Shown: positions 44,945 through 58,161, counted from the stretch's first letter. The stretch is 64,000 nucleotides of DNA from Eunapius fragilis (GCA_963681505.1 OY811993.1:834562-898561), one strand, 5' to 3'. Notes: a model not told the origin generated them from the sequence alone. A program made the numbers and translations.

Positions 44945-45892
44945 TGTAGCATTGGTACCTTTCTTTCTCTGAGGATTTTATTTTTTGTGCAAGCTACTTA
45001 GGAAGCCTTGCATAAGTGGCAGTGGCTAGCCTATCTCAAAGATTTGGAAAGACTGGGCCACTGTACAGTTTATACAGAGCATTCACTGACATGGCTTCTA
45101 TTTACCCAATGGGTATACACGCAGCACTGAGTTGGTATTTTACTTACACAACAGAGATGAAGCTTCAGGACTAGTATGCAGCTATATATACAAGAGCACC
45201 TTGATGGGGACATGACATTTGAGCCCATCCCCCCCCCCCCCCCCCCTCCCACATCATTCCAACTCTTTCATGACCACTATCAGCTGAAATAGAGGAGTCT
45301 TTAAAACCCTCCCAATGAAGCACAGTCTGAATTTGAGTACAGTTAATGGTATATGAGACATGTATAGTGGAGCCTCATGGGGGCCTCTGACAAACGTATT
45401 GTGACATTTGCCCCCACGACCCCCGTGCTTCCTACCCCACTGACACCAGTCCAATACATGCATACTGCATACTGGTCTGTTGATACCATGCATGTGTCTA
45501 CTGCAATTCTAACGCATATGATCCTTTAATTCTGGGAGGCGATGATTGTTATTACAGGGGTTCGTACAGGTTATCATTAGTTGTGTGTGACACATGCATG
45601 CACCAAATTTGTGAACCCCTCCTTATGGTGTGTGACATGTAAGTATATATTGTATCTGCATTGCTAAAGAGATCAGGATATTATCAGTTGTCATTGCTAT
45701 TGAGATCGGGATCTACGTTCCACTACACAAGGTAAGTTCAGATCTCAGTCAAAAAAAAAAACTTTACTAGCCAGGTTTCATGACAATCAATTTGACCACT
45801 TGTACCCTCATCTCATCTCCAGCCAACCGTGCCCATCTGTTATTGACTTATTCTTAGCTTGATCTTAAAACGGTGACTTCAAATGTACACAT

Positions 45893-46325
45893 CCTCACAG
45901 GTACATTGCCCTCACTGCCCTGACCACCAGCTGGCCATGGATCCTCTGGGGCATCATGCCGTGAGGGTGGTGATGTTGTTGTGTGCCACAATGCCCTGAG
46001 GGATGTTTTTGCCTAATTCTGTCATAGGGCTCGGCTGGGTGGGCAACTTGAAGTAGGTCACGGGTCTGAGGTGATGGTACAAATAGCTGGCCAGCGGACA
46101 TCCTGGTTGACTTGCAAGCCAGCTGCTTTTGATTTAACTGTAGTCTCTAAGCTTAACTCCGAGACATTGAACAAAGTAGGAGCTACAGGTGCATCAGCAG
46201 CTGGTAATGCCGAAGCTCACAAACATATGGCCAACAATCAGAAGTGCAGAGAGCTAGGTTGGATCTACATCCCCTTGGCAATAGAGACCTATGGTTGTTG
46301 GGGTGTCATTTCACATGAAACAGGA
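45893..46325 (+). pseudogene. Retroelement ORF C-terminal fragment
   Basis: Frames give HCPDHQLAMDPLGHHAVRVV and KPAAFDLTVVSKLNSETLNK, then KCRELGWIYIPLAIETYGCWG. This is the same C-terminal region as 9336-9590, more complete. Broken by stops. It lies in the centre of the foldback element, so it was captured there or inserted later. Confidence 0.6.
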
Positions 46326-46837
46326 CCACCCTCAAACCATCACCATCTCATATCCTTACACAACTTTCCATATATATTTTTCCTTCAACTACACTCAATT
46401 GCTGCATATTTGTATACCCCAAGTCAGTTTAGTTTATAAAATGCAACCATTTGAATAATTTAGCACTTCAAATGGAGATTTATATAGGGTCTCTACCAGA
46501 TTTTGTACAGTAACTTGCTCTGTAACTTGCTCTGTATCATAGATGCTAGCACATGCAACAAAAAGCAATGCAGGTTTTGCATATAATAATGTTAATATAT
46601 ATATATGTATCGACAATTATAGCATCAAAAATAACATACTCCCAATTACACTAATTTTTTAATGAGTAGCTCATTATATCGCTAGATCGCTTTGCTTTAT
46701 ATTTTATTGGGATTCATATGCATTGGGCTGGGAGGCCTGCTTTAGGTATGTGGGTCCTAGTTAGCCACTCATGGTGGAGTGTATGTTGCGTTGACCTTGC
46801 ATTTTGTGTATATTCAAAGATGCTGTTGAAATGTGTA

Positions 46838-46908
46838 CCTTGGCGTGGTTTGAACCACTGACCAAGCACTGTGATTACACCGATGTAACCACTGTGCCAA
46901 TCTGACCA
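46838..46908 (-). ncRNA. tRNA-derived SINE head
   Basis: The minus strand has TGGCACAGTGG, a perfect match to the A-box consensus TRGCNNAGYGG, and 32 bases further on GGTTCAAACC, a perfect B box. Together they form a type-2 RNA polymerase III promoter in tRNA-like sequence. The acceptor ends do not pair well, so a SINE is more likely than a functional tRNA. The body may extend to ~46700. Confidence 0.55.
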
Positions 46909-47109
46909 CCCCCTACCCCCTCCCATTTAGGGAAAGAGCCATGCTTTATGGGACATCACATGCCATAAAAAGGGGTGCAAAATTGGAAGTAATTAAACGG
47001 ACAGTTGATATAACACACACAATTTAAAATTAAAATAGGAGGGTCAGTATAATAATACAATAGAAACTGAACAACTAATAATGTTGCTGGCGATGTGCAA
47101 GTTTAAGGC

Positions 47110-47960
47110 ATGATCATGGCATTTGCCCCCACGGCCCCCGTGCTTCCTACCCCACTGACACCAGCCTAATACATGCAACACACAGTCCAGTTACATGCAT
47201 GAAAAACACATCAGTGACATGGAGGCCTTTGGACATGACCATGTAGAGGAGGCCATGGGATATGAGCATACAGTGGAGGGCATGAGTCTGACAAGACACA
47301 CTACCATTTTGTGCTGATACAATTATGACCACTAAAGAAATAGAAGGTAATGGAATATTTGCACATGTAGGACTAAACATAAAGAGAATGAATCTGAATA
47401 TAAATAGTTGAGAAAGAGGTTGTATATTAGGCCAGTGAAAGCACTGTAACCGAAAGACATAGAAAAAAAAGTTCAAATTGACAAAGCATATGAGTGAATC
47501 CATGTAGCACATAACATAACAATTTACAGGGTTTACAGCAAGGGGAAAAGAGTAGTGTCTTATGGTGGAAAGAGTGTGAATAGTCATGACATGAGACATG
47601 TGTATGTTCATGGGTGTGGTTCATGGGTGTGTGTGTGCCAGCCATGCAGATGAAATGAAAAACGGTGGGCATTAAAAATATATGTGCCAGCAGAACGCAA
47701 ATCCCGACAATAAGGAAGGGTTACATGTGTTCCAGCCTAGCTGCGCTGCATGTGTCTTTAATTCGACCACGCCTCTCCCATAGCCTAGCTGATACACCAT
47801 GCACTAAATCTCATGGCTCTGACGTACTGTTATAGGTTGTGAGCCTATAAATGGCCACGCAATGAGTGGCACCCAAAGAGTATGACCGAATCGACAGGGA
47901 CACGATTTCTACATGATGTTATGCGCGTGTATCGGTACTGGTAGTACGTACCGTACAATC
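47110..47960 (-). repeat. Extra partial copy of the foldback arm
   Basis: Matches the arm segment with GTATGACCGAATCGACAGGG and GCCTAGCTGCGCTGCATGTG, also present at 49380-49550 and inverted at 42540-42720. Lower identity than the two main arms. Confidence 0.75.
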
Positions 47961-48052
47961 CTTGTCAGACATTACAAAAATATATTGCACATCCTCCAAG
48001 AAAGAAAGGTTCCAATGCTACACACACAAACACTCATACTCACTCACACACA

Positions 48053-48091
<39 letters not shown>

Positions 48092-48484
48092 GGAAATTCC
48101 AATGCTACTTAGGATTAGTGGTTCTGGTGAGGATGACTGTCATGTTTGCTACACATATGACCAAATGCAAAAGCCTATGGAACTCACAGGTCTGTAACAT
48201 GTTTGGAAGCGGCACTGCCCCAGATCCAAAAAAAAATTCATAAAATATGACACCAACTGCTCTGATCCTTGGGTGGGTATGTGACCATATGTCTCATTAA
48301 TGGCAGAGTCCTAAACACAAAAGTATTAGCCTATATATTTGCCACCATCTGATGTAAATCAACATTCAATGGGTGACTTCCATGGGTGGCTTTGCATCTG
48401 GTCATAGCAAACTGACAGTCATACCCACCAGAACCACTAATTCTAAGTAGCACTGGTTTGTGTGTGTGTACGTGTATGTGTGTG

Positions 48485-48541
<57 letters not shown>

Positions 48542-50139
48542 ATAGCATTATACATGGGCCTTTTCTGGGAATCTGTGCTATTTACATGTATCTTTTGTGA
48601 TATTACCACTCTGTAAACCTACTTTTGTATATAAGCCCGGCAGGAATATTTATCCCTGCTTTATCCCTAAAGATAAAGATCAGGGCCCTGGAAATTTTAT
48701 ATAACAAAGGAAGGTAATAAATAGTACGTCCTATGTCTTTTTAAACCTCTCAATGGTACACACTCATATCTTCAGCGTTTATAGTGATTTGTGTCTGTAT
48801 TAGTGTGTGAGTGTGTAAATGGATGCATGTAATGGAATATGGGACATGAGGCATGGTACGTCATGATGTGGCAGGTACGGTGAGACAGGAACAAATAGTC
48901 CAGTACATACAACACATTAACCCAGTACATACAACCAATGGGGGGAGGGGTTGGGAGGGGGGCCTTCCTCTGAAAAAATTGTTGGGGCCTTTGCCCCCAT
49001 GGCTCCCATACTCCTATACCACGGTGTATAAAACTCACAATCCAGTTACACACGTGAAAAACACATCAGTCAGAATATAAATAGTTGGATAGTAAGCCAG
49101 TGAAAGCACTGTAACCAAAAAAAGTTCAAAAAGACAAAGCTTATGAGTGAATCCATGTAGCACATAGCAATTTACAGGGTGTACAGCAAGGGGAAAGAAT
49201 AGTGGAAAGAGTGTGTATAAGTGTGACGTGAGACGTATGTATGTGTTGGTTCATGGGTGTGTATGTCTTGGTTCATGGGTGTGTGTGTGCCAGCCATGCA
49301 GATGAAATGAAAAACGGTGGGCGTTTAAAAAATATGTGCCAGCAGAACGCAAATCCAGACAATAAGGAAGGGTTACATGCGTTCCAGCCTAGCTGCGCTG
49401 CATGTGTCTTTAAATCGACCACGCCTCTCCCATAGCCTAGCTGATACACCGTGCACTATATCTCATGGCTCCGACGTACTGTTATAGGTTGTGAGCCTAT
49501 AAATGGCCACGCAATGAGTGGCACCCAAAGAGTATGACCGAATCGACAGGGACACATATTGTTGTGCGCGCGTATCGGTACTGATAGTACGTACCGTGTT
49601 TTGTATGGTGATGGTAGCTGAATCCCACGCATTTTGATCGCTTAACGAATCTTGTTCGTTATAGAAGAGAACCACTGACGTTTGTAAGAACGTATATTAA
49701 CGGTGGTACTTCAGTTGTACATGTAGTGGCATGGGCACGGGAGGTATTGTATATTCATGTGCTCGGAGTAGCGGGAACCAGGTTGTAGTAGGTTAATGGC
49801 GCGAAATGAACGAGAAATGTGCAATTACTTTGCACAGCTGTATCTCCGTAACGGATCAAGTAAAAATTAACGAACAGGACAAATCGATAGGTACAGGACC
49901 CCTCTGCGTATAAACCGAATTTGAAGTTAATTGAGATGTCCAGCCGAAAGATATGGCCAGTTTGAACCCCAAGGGGTATCGGACGTTGCAACACAGGCAC
50001 GAAGCTAATGCAAGAGCCCAAAATCTATTATACCAGAGAGAAATGATGTTGTATGAAGTGTTGAAAATAGGAAGTCAATAGCATTTACGTTTCGGAAGAT
50101 GTAGCGATTTTAAAGTGAATCATTTTTATAACTTTTATA

Positions 50140-51478
50140 TCGAGAGTTACGTTAGTAACTCTCATATAGGATTTGACCCCGATTATGAATGTCATTAAAA
50201 AAACGTGATCCGCTTCTAACAAGACTCCCGACGAGCGGAAGGCTTACCTTGTTATCGTCGTCGTACAAGAAGGTAACAACAAGTAGTTTCGTGTTTGTTT
50301 GATGTCACAGAACCGCGTGGTTGTAGAGAACAAAACAATTTTCGAAACTCGTACCCAGTCCCACGTATTTCTCGTTCTTCTTCTTCTTGTTCTTGACCAC
50401 GCATAACTCGGGATAGGAACACTTTTAAGAAATGAAAATCACACCAATGGCTTCAGAATTCGTTGGCATTCTCGCTTCTGTGGTCAAAACGTCTCGAGGC
50501 TACATGACATATATCGGTGGTTGTGTTAGCAAATCACGTATAGTTAAGCTTACTGCACTGACACGACTCGGATAGGTCCTACTTCGCTCTTTATACGAAG
50601 TACTAGCAGTATACATCATGTAATCAAATGTGTACGGCCTGGGCACTACACGTAGTGGTAATTAACTGTGGATATTATGTATTTTTAACAACGTGCACGT
50701 GCGTACTATAATCGTTCTTGTTATTCGATCGTTGTAAGTTTGACGCTCTTTGTAACTTGTTTTTTTTTTTTTTTCAAAATGCCTTCACGTCAGGAAAAGA
50801 AGAAAGCCAAACGACGAGCATAGTACCTCAAAACTAGAGTCGACGTGAATTAGATTCAGCCCGAGCGGAACTACAAAGCAGAGCCTGAATGCGTTCGTGG
50901 GTTCGATCGCGCTGGGGCGACAATTAATAACCTCTCTTCTATTTCGGCCGCCCCTTAAAGCCCCCTCAGATCCTGAAAAGGAACGGACCTCTCGACGTGC
51001 AAGGTATCGAGCAGATCCTGAAAAAAGACAGCGATATTGCCATAGTCCTGAACGTGCATCTCGCTCGGCGAAAGAGTTAAGGTCACTCAAAGGTATGTCG
51101 TACCTTTACAACCTTCCTCTCATATCAAGATGGATTACTTAACATGCTATACGGCTCATAATCGGGTATGAATAAAAATCAATGAAACAAGTAAATAAAA
51201 AACATTCTCTATGAGAAAGTTGGTGGCATATAGGATTTGAAGGCAATGATGGTGTAAAAAGGAAGGAAACAAGGGTCTAATAATAAGGGAAAATGGAATA
51301 GTCCTATATTTAGCACATTTCTATATGTAGGATATAGTATGTTGTTCGTGTGCTAAATATAGGACTATTCCATTTTCCCTTATTATTAGACCCTTGTTTC
51401 CTTCCTTTTTACACCATCATTGCCTTCAAATCCTATATGCCACCAACTTTCTCATAGAGAATGTTTTTTATTTACTTG
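50140..51478 (+). mobile_element. Helitron-like family IV copy (IV-1)
   Basis: Starts TC after an A with stem GAGAGTTAC-GTTA-GTAACTCTC, then ATATAGGATTTGACCCCG; head with a TTC/TTG tract at ~50368-50395; relic exon 50779-51092; foldback 51188-51478 ending CTTG before T. Inserted in the right arm of the 9.6 kb foldback, whose left arm shows the continuous sequence. Confidence 0.75.
50779..51092 (+). pseudogene. Relic first exon of IV-1
   Basis: Starts MPSRQEKKKAKRRA then a stop. Later repeats RYRADPEK and ASRSAKEL end at donor AAAG|GTATGTCG at 51092/51093. A ~50-bp foreign stretch (50889-50967) interrupts the repeats. Confidence 0.5.
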
Positions 51479-51516
51479 TATATATAGCGATACGACATTT
51501 TCTCAGACCCTGTCCC

Positions 51517-51523
51517 ATATATA
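51517..51523 (+). promoter_or_regulatory. Candidate TATA element of gene copy 2
   Basis: ATATATA immediately after the foldback end and 47 bp before the start codon; equivalent to 11356-11362. Confidence 0.35.
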
Positions 51524-51569
51524 CGGTCAAATAACAATTCAATATTATTTTGAGCAGGTAGCGGTTACT

Positions 51570-52643
51570 ATGAAGACAGACGTATTCTCCGCGGTGTTGA
51601 TATTGATTACCTGTGTGCACGAGAAATGTTCGGGCGTGCAGTCGTCGTCGTCGTGCATGAAAACTCTAATACCAAACGTCGTCAATCCCGGATGCCCTAC
51701 TCAAAGTGGCCTGACCACTATCACTAACCAAATTCTTAGCAACAACGTGGGTTCACTAGTCAGTGCCTTTCAGAAATGCATTCCTTTGGGATCCTCTGCA
51801 ATAAGTCCCGCTACTTCTTGTCAACAAATATACCTCGCAGACACAAGCAGTCAGAATGGACAGTACTTCGTCTTGAACTCTACGGGGACTGCGATCAAGG
51901 TTACTTGCACATTTGATGCATTATTTCCTAGTTTTACGTCGTTCGACCCCGCTATAACAAAAGGCTTTGCCGTCCTAAGCCCGCTAAGCAGTACCGACCC
52001 GTGTCCTACTTCTTCCGTAACTTTTACTAGGTATACTGGGACGCCTAAAGTCTGTTACAAAAACAAAAATGTCGCATATTGCGCATCTGTCAACATATCC
52101 ACCTTTGGACTGACTTACCAGACTGTGTGCGGTAAAGTGGCGGGATACCAAATTGGAGGACCCACCGCCTTCAATCGCAGCCCAGTACCCCTTACAGTGG
52201 ACTCAAACTACGTTGACGGTATCAGCATAACGTGCAACTCGTCCGGGTCAGCGACAAGGCGCCATGTATGGACGTATGCGATTGGTGTATCACAGAAAGC
52301 ATCGGTCCCTACTGCCAACCTACCGAGCACCTGTCCTTGTACCGGGGGACAGCAGCCCCCTACGTTCGTTGGAAGTAATTACTACTGTGAATCAGGTAAT
52401 ACTGCAGCTACCATACCTGCCAAAGCGGCACCGCCTGCTAACCTTTTTACCGACCTACTTTGGGATAATCTCAACTGTGGATCCCCTGACTCCGCATCAT
52501 GCTGTAACAACGCAAACCAACCATGGTTCTGTACCCGGTTGAGCGCCCCATGTACCGGCAACCTGGAAATGAGACTTTGTGCCAATGCGGACTCTGATTT
52601 CGGAGAAGTCGGTCTCCTATCAGACGAATTTTATGTACAGTAG
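51570..52643 (+). CDS. Secreted cysteine-rich protein, copy 2
   Basis: An intact 357-aa frame, ~97% identical to 11419-12489: same signal peptide, cysteine pattern and FYVQ C-terminus. Differences include SAFQ for SNFQ, SFTSF for NFMSF, and YTG for GG near residue 155 (one extra codon). The start at 51570 is the one conserved with copy 1. The frame is also open upstream to 51420, but those codons lie in transposon ends and are rejected. Its original upstream DNA is 9.6 kb away beyond the foldback element, so any expression must use the ~50 bp left or transposon sequence. Both copies being open suggests a recent duplication or selection. Confidence 0.85.
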   Translation: MKTDVFSAVLILITCVHEKCSGVQSSSSCMKTLIPNVVNPGCPTQSGLTTITNQILSNNVGSLVSAFQKCIPLGSSAISPATSCQQIYLADTSSQNGQYFVLNSTGTAIKVTCTFDALFPSFTSFDPAITKGFAVLSPLSSTDPCPTSSVTFTRYTGTPKVCYKNKNVAYCASVNISTFGLTYQTVCGKVAGYQIGGPTAFNRSPVPLTVDSNYVDGISITCNSSGSATRRHVWTYAIGVSQKASVPTANLPSTCPCTGGQQPPTFVGSNYYCESGNTAATIPAKAAPPANLFTDLLWDNLNCGSPDSASCCNNANQPWFCTRLSAPCTGNLEMRLCANADSDFGEVGLLSDEFYVQ

Positions 52644-53300
52644 TAGACCATTTTAATATAAAGATCAGTATGTGCATGGAAGAACCTTTAGTGCTCTTTT
52701 TACTTGCCAGATCGAGAATGATTAATTACGGAACTACAATGAGGTACCATGCAGTATATCAACATCCATATCATTATGAATGTGATAACTTGAGTCATCT
52801 GTATGCAGGCCACATGCAGGCATAACATAATTCTCATTAGAACTGGAAAAGAGCGGAGGGAAGCGGAAAGGGGGCCCAAGGAGGCAGAGACAAGGAGCAA
52901 AGTGGTAGTGGAAGTAGAAGCGGGAGAGAATAAGAGAATTAAGGGAAGGGAGGGACGAATAGAAAGCTGGCCGGGTTTTGTTCGAAAGCGCATATAGTAA
53001 CACCTCAAGAAATTTCTCAGTCGGTTTATGAAAAGCTTAGTGGCACATGTCCTTATATAGGTGAGCACACATTAATGGGTTTTATTGTCCAGTATAAGTC
53101 CTAGTGTCGTATTCATTGACATGCGAACTTGCCTAAATAGGATTGCTTTGTATATACATGGACATCCGTGCATAACATAATCTCGTCCCCAGGCTCCTAT
53201 CAGGAACTACGATAGTAGATACGAATTGACCCGGGTCGTGAATATCATTAAAAAACGCGACCCGCGTATTACTCGCGTACCGAGAAACGGGTAGTGTTGC

Positions 53301-56300
53301 CAGAGATAATATATAAAGGGATTGGAAACAAATCACGTGCGCCATATACTTTAGCAATTTTAGCGCGCCCTATCCTTGCACGCGTGAATCGCACCTACGT
53401 TGACCAAAAAAGGGGGCGGAATTGTAGGCTTGAATTGAAGTCTTGAATGTCACAAGGTAATGAAACATCCTTTCTCAAGTTTAAATACAGTAGTCGATAG
53501 ACGATCAACTAAAGATTCATTGAGTACTTATAGATTCGATTTTGCGCCATTGTTTAACCAAAAAATAAAATAAAAATGGCCATTTTTTTACTTTGGGGGG
53601 AGAATCCGTCGATCTAAATAAACTGTCCACGTCATTATTTGTGTATTTACTGCTCATAGTCTAGTATGTGCCCATCGCTATGTTGTTTGCGTATAGCATC
53701 TTCAGAAACCTCGCTATGATGTTTTGGGTACCCTTACTCTCTGGGGGAGCCACGGCTTTTTGTTACGATGGTAGCTGGTTTTAATATATTATTATGGTAG
53801 AGCTATGTTGGTTGTGTGCCCATCACATGTTTTTAAAGGTAAACCACGTCCCAATCGTTCTGTACATTTCTTCAAAGGTGATGGGCGGAAGAAAATTGAA
53901 GCTTCGGCACATTAAGAACGCGGAGAAAAGGGGGAGTTTGGTCGTGGCAATTCCTCGCGCTCAAGTATATGTGCCTGTTACAGAAGGCCTAACCTTGTCC
54001 TTGCCTGTTCCAGAGGTAATATCTGTACAACCTTCTAAAGCTCCTGACCATGGTCATGATCAAGCTTCAGATCATACAGTAGTGAAATCGCTCTGTGTCT
54101 CCTTCCCTTTGTTCCATTTCACTGGTGGCTTGGTACAATCATTGAGCATGCTGAGTGAAAGAATATCAATGGTCACACTCCCTCCATCCTGGGTGCCTAT
54201 CATATCTGATGGATCCCAGTCCTTTTCTATATCGAAGTTGATAGAGCAAAGGAATCATGCAACAGTAATTGCAATGTGTCTGGTAATCAACAGTGACATG
54301 CAGTGGTCTGTTCACACTACACACAGGCAGTTTAGTACTCATAATTGTGTGTTGCTGAGTGAACTACCAATACTGCTCAACTCCATTGACAATGTGTTCA
54401 AGATTCTTGAACGGTTGGACCACACAACATTCTGTGCAGGCAATCCTGACCAGGATCTTGTGACTCTGTGGTACCAACAAATGTTTTCTCTGTATGGTTG
54501 TTCAGGTAATTGCGTACCATACAATGTAATTGGTGTTTAAACCTCTACCTTAAATCCTATGTAGGTCAACGGTCAGGATATTTGGATCATTCACTTATTT
54601 CTAACCAGCCTACTGTTCGACACAATGACTGCTGTGTTCTCCTTGCTGGTAAATCAGTTCGGTGTTCTCCTTGTTCCAGCTTTCGATCAACTTTGCGATC
54701 TCGACGATGGAGAATCAGAAGCAAATCTGAAAACTCTGAGACTCGGCACAAAAACTACCGGTATGTGAGAAACATTGTGAAATACATAGATACCTAAGCT
54801 TAATCTTAACTAATGTTTTGTGCAGATTCCTGTCTTTGCCTGAGTTAGTTCACAGGCTAGATGACCTTCATCACAACTATCGCAATCTTGGGCAACAACT
54901 GAGCAGGCTGAAAGAAAAGATTGCATCTGCAACAGAGAATGTGGGGATAACACTGGATGATGAATCTGATCATTTAATACGAGATACCTTAACATCAAGT
55001 GACACCATTACTCACTTTCAAGGTCTGCCACATGATTCATTCCAGTACGTGTTTTGGCAACAGCAGGCAGAGGCAGCATCTAAACCTCATTTGCGCAATA
55101 TGCGCTGGCATCCATTGATGATTCGTTGGTGTCTCTATTTGCGATACAGGTATGAATAGGTATATAAAACTTTTTCCCTCTGTTTATTGCTTTTATAAGA
55201 ATTCATATTATCTCTGTTTAGATCTAGTGGTGCATATGAAGCCTTGCGGGAGTCTGGATGTATAAAGCTGCCCTCACAAAGGACACTGAGAGACTATACC
55301 CATTATACAAAGGCCTCACTGGGTTTCTCTTCAGAAGCAGATCAGATGTTAATTGATGCTGTTAAACCTGACCGCTGTCCTGAGAGGGAGAAGCACATCT
55401 TCTTACTTCTTGATGAAATGCACATACGACAGGATCTTGTGTTTGATAAACACTCAGGTAACCTTATTGGGTTCACAGATTTAGGAGACATCAGCAATCA
55501 CCTCTCAAGATTTGAGAATTCACTTGAGGAAGATGGCCCGACCCAGCCCCAGCTTGCTAAGACAGTGCTCGTCTTCATGGTTCGAGGCATTTTTTCGAAA
55601 CTGCAGTTTCCCTATGTTCAGTTTTCTTGTACTGACCTGAGTGGTGTCCATATGTATGATCCCTTCTGGGAAGCTGTGCAGCGTTTGGAAAATATGGAAC
55701 TAAAGGTACATGTATGTCTGTTTAGTCTGCAATACCATTCATTATATTTTTGTTGCAAAGGTAATGGGCGTTACAATGGATGGAGCTTCACCTAACAGGA
55801 AGTTGATGAGACTGCACAAGGATGCATCGGATGCAACTGGCATTGTTTATAAGGTTTATAACCCTTTTTCTGAAGACAAGCGTCACCTCTATTTCATATC
55901 GGATCCACCGCATCTGGTAAAAACAATGCGAAACTGTTGGTACAAGAGAAGACTCTGGGTAAGTATCAATGCAATGAGACCAGTACACACAGCAAAAATG
56001 CAAAAAAAAAATTTAGTGTAAGTTTTTTGTTTTATAGTGCAATGGAAAACCAATAGTATGGGACCATCTCAAACATCTTTATGAAACCGACACAGCACCA
56101 GGAGTGGGCATAAGGATAATACCAAAGCTCAAATATGAACATGTGCACCTAACACCTTTCTCAAAAATGAGAGTGGATCTAGCTGCACAGGCAAGCTCTG
56201 ACAAGTGTTGTATTTATACATATATGTGCACATAAATTTTTTTTGTGTAGGTTCTAAGTGAAACAGTTTCCAAAGGTTTACTTCTAGTATGCGGCGAGGA

Positions 56301-58161
56301 GGCTTCTGAGACATCTCATTTTGTCAACATGGCTGACAAATTTTTTGATGCATTGAATGTCCACAACTTTTCACATGGTATCAGAGGTTTGAAGTCTTTT
56401 CAACTTCCATATACTTCAAGTACAGATGTTCGTCTAAAGGTACATGTACATTTCTTTATACAAAACAATAATCATCACATATTATCTTCTCTATACCCTG
56501 TGCAGTGGTTGGAGACTGACTTTTTAGGGTACTTGAACGACTGGGAGAATTCTGTGAAGCTAAGGAAAGGGTTTACAAAGGCTCAGAAGAACAACATGTT
56601 GATTAGTGCAGAAACATTATATGGTCTCCAAGTTACATGTAAGTATTTGCCCTCGTTACTTGTATACATTTTTTTTTTGCCACTATAGGCATGTCGTTTG
56701 TTGAGTTAGTGAGGTATCTTTTCACTGTTCCTGATGTGCAATGCTTTTTGAGTCAACGTTTGTGTCAAGACCCACTTGAACGTTTTTTTGGGGCACAGCG
56801 GCAACGAGGTGGTGTGCACGACAATCCGAATGTTGCTGAGTTTGCAAAGAATACCCAAGCTATAAGAGTGGTTAATTCATTCTGCCAAGGAATAAAAAGA
56901 GGAAACTGTCGAGGTGGTGATACTGAACTTCCTATGGAGCAACCCATGCCTAAGCGTCATAAAAGAAAGCCATTTAGTGTAAATCAAGTGACAACGGTGG
57001 AATCGTCAGTAATGCACACATCAGGTACGTGTATCATACTACAATCATGCACATGTATCTAAATGTGTACTCCTATGCATACATAATTATTAGATGGCAT
57101 TCTGATGAAAGGCATCCAAGCGCTTCTAGCAGAAAAGTCTTTCTATTTTACAACAAGACCTGCACAGTTAGCTCTGAAGATAGCTACATCATTACTTCAA
57201 TGGGCACCCAATCACTCATCAGACATTGCAGTATTTGAGAATAAACTGAAGGAATTGTTGTCAAGTTGCCTAGCATCACATACTAGCGTGAAAGGGTTCA
57301 AACCTTCAATCTGGCAGAAGTACCATCAAATCCGGACCTCAGATTCTTACCAAAGTCTATGGTACACATTCATCAAGACCAGTGTAAGCATTGCTATTCC
57401 ATCCCCAATATTTCTTCAGTATGTTGGGCATAATGCTTTCAAAGAGCTCATCAAAGAGCAATTTCCAGTCAGATCACCAGATGAGCTGAATATAGAGAAG
57501 AACCTAACCTACGAAGAACTGAATGGTATTCGGTATGCTGCTGGGTTTGTTCCCAGAGCTATTAAGAAAAAGCTACAGAAGAAAAAGAAGTCAGATAACC
57601 CACTTAACAAAGATTGTATCCTGTGCCTGGATGAACTTATATCTGGTGATGGAGATGCAGGGCTTTCATCCAGTGATTGGGTTAACAGCTTAAACCGTGG
57701 TGGGCTGGTATGTGTGAATGACATGACCTTCGAGCTGTTTTTAAGTATGGAGCTAGAGCTGCGTTCCCATCTTAAGATCAAACCAACACACTTGGGGGAT
57801 GAAGTAGTAGTACAGATAACTGAAAGTGAGGATGTTCTCTTTTTATGGTCCATAATCAGCGTTTCTTGGGACAGTGATTGCAGCACTGCACTGCTTAAGA
57901 AGATAGCTAAAATGTGGATCACAGTTCGTGGTTTTTCTTATGCCAGTGCGTGGGTAGAAAAGATGAAGGTTGCCCAGCAAAAAACCACACAGAAATCTAA
58001 AGGCTTGAGAAAAACGATTTAGTCCATATTATGTGTCTGTTGTAAAAAAATTCTAAGTGCTACACATGTATTCGTACCGCTTGTAAGGATTCGTTCGAGG
58101 ATTGCGCGCGTTAATTAGTGTTGATTGGCCTCGTTTCCAATCCCTCTATATATTATCTCTG
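53301..58161 (+). mobile_element. P-superfamily transposon, apparently complete (4861 bp)
   Basis: Inverted ends CAGAGATAATATATAAAGGG with ATTGGAAAC, one mismatch over ~29 bp. A perfect 7-bp duplication GTGTTGC flanks it (53294-53300, 58162-58168). The unoccupied site exists in II-a (18210-18230) and II-b. It encodes an intact P-type transposase in ten exons. Confidence 0.9.
53794..58022 (+). CDS. P element-type transposase, ten exons, intact
   Basis: Exons 53794-54505, 54565-54760, 54826-55149, 55222-55705, 55761-55958, 56038-56190, 56251-56439, 56506-56638, 56689-57024 and 57094-58022 join to 3654 nt, 1217 aa plus stop, with every phase matching. Introns are 50-75 bp; all are GT-AG except after 56190, which is GC-AG (CAG|GCAAGC). 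Landmarks: a Cys cluster with CSPCSSFRSTLRSRRWR (~270), a coiled coil (~305-345), LLLDEMHIRQDLVFD (first catalytic D, ~475), TMDGASPNRKLM, SDPPHLVKTMRN (second D, ~620) and DPLERFFGAQRQRGG (expected third acidic E, ~829). A tail of ~300 aa follows. Unlike most P transposases it has no THAP finger at the N-terminus; CWLC near residue 5 lacks a partner C-x2-H. The exact start is uncertain (a 39-nt in-phase intron at 53840-53878 is possible). Confidence 0.88.

Noticed and set aside
51420-51569. In-frame 50-codon extension of gene copy 2
   Set aside because: It lies in a transposon foldback and foldback-element end, and has no counterpart in copy 1.
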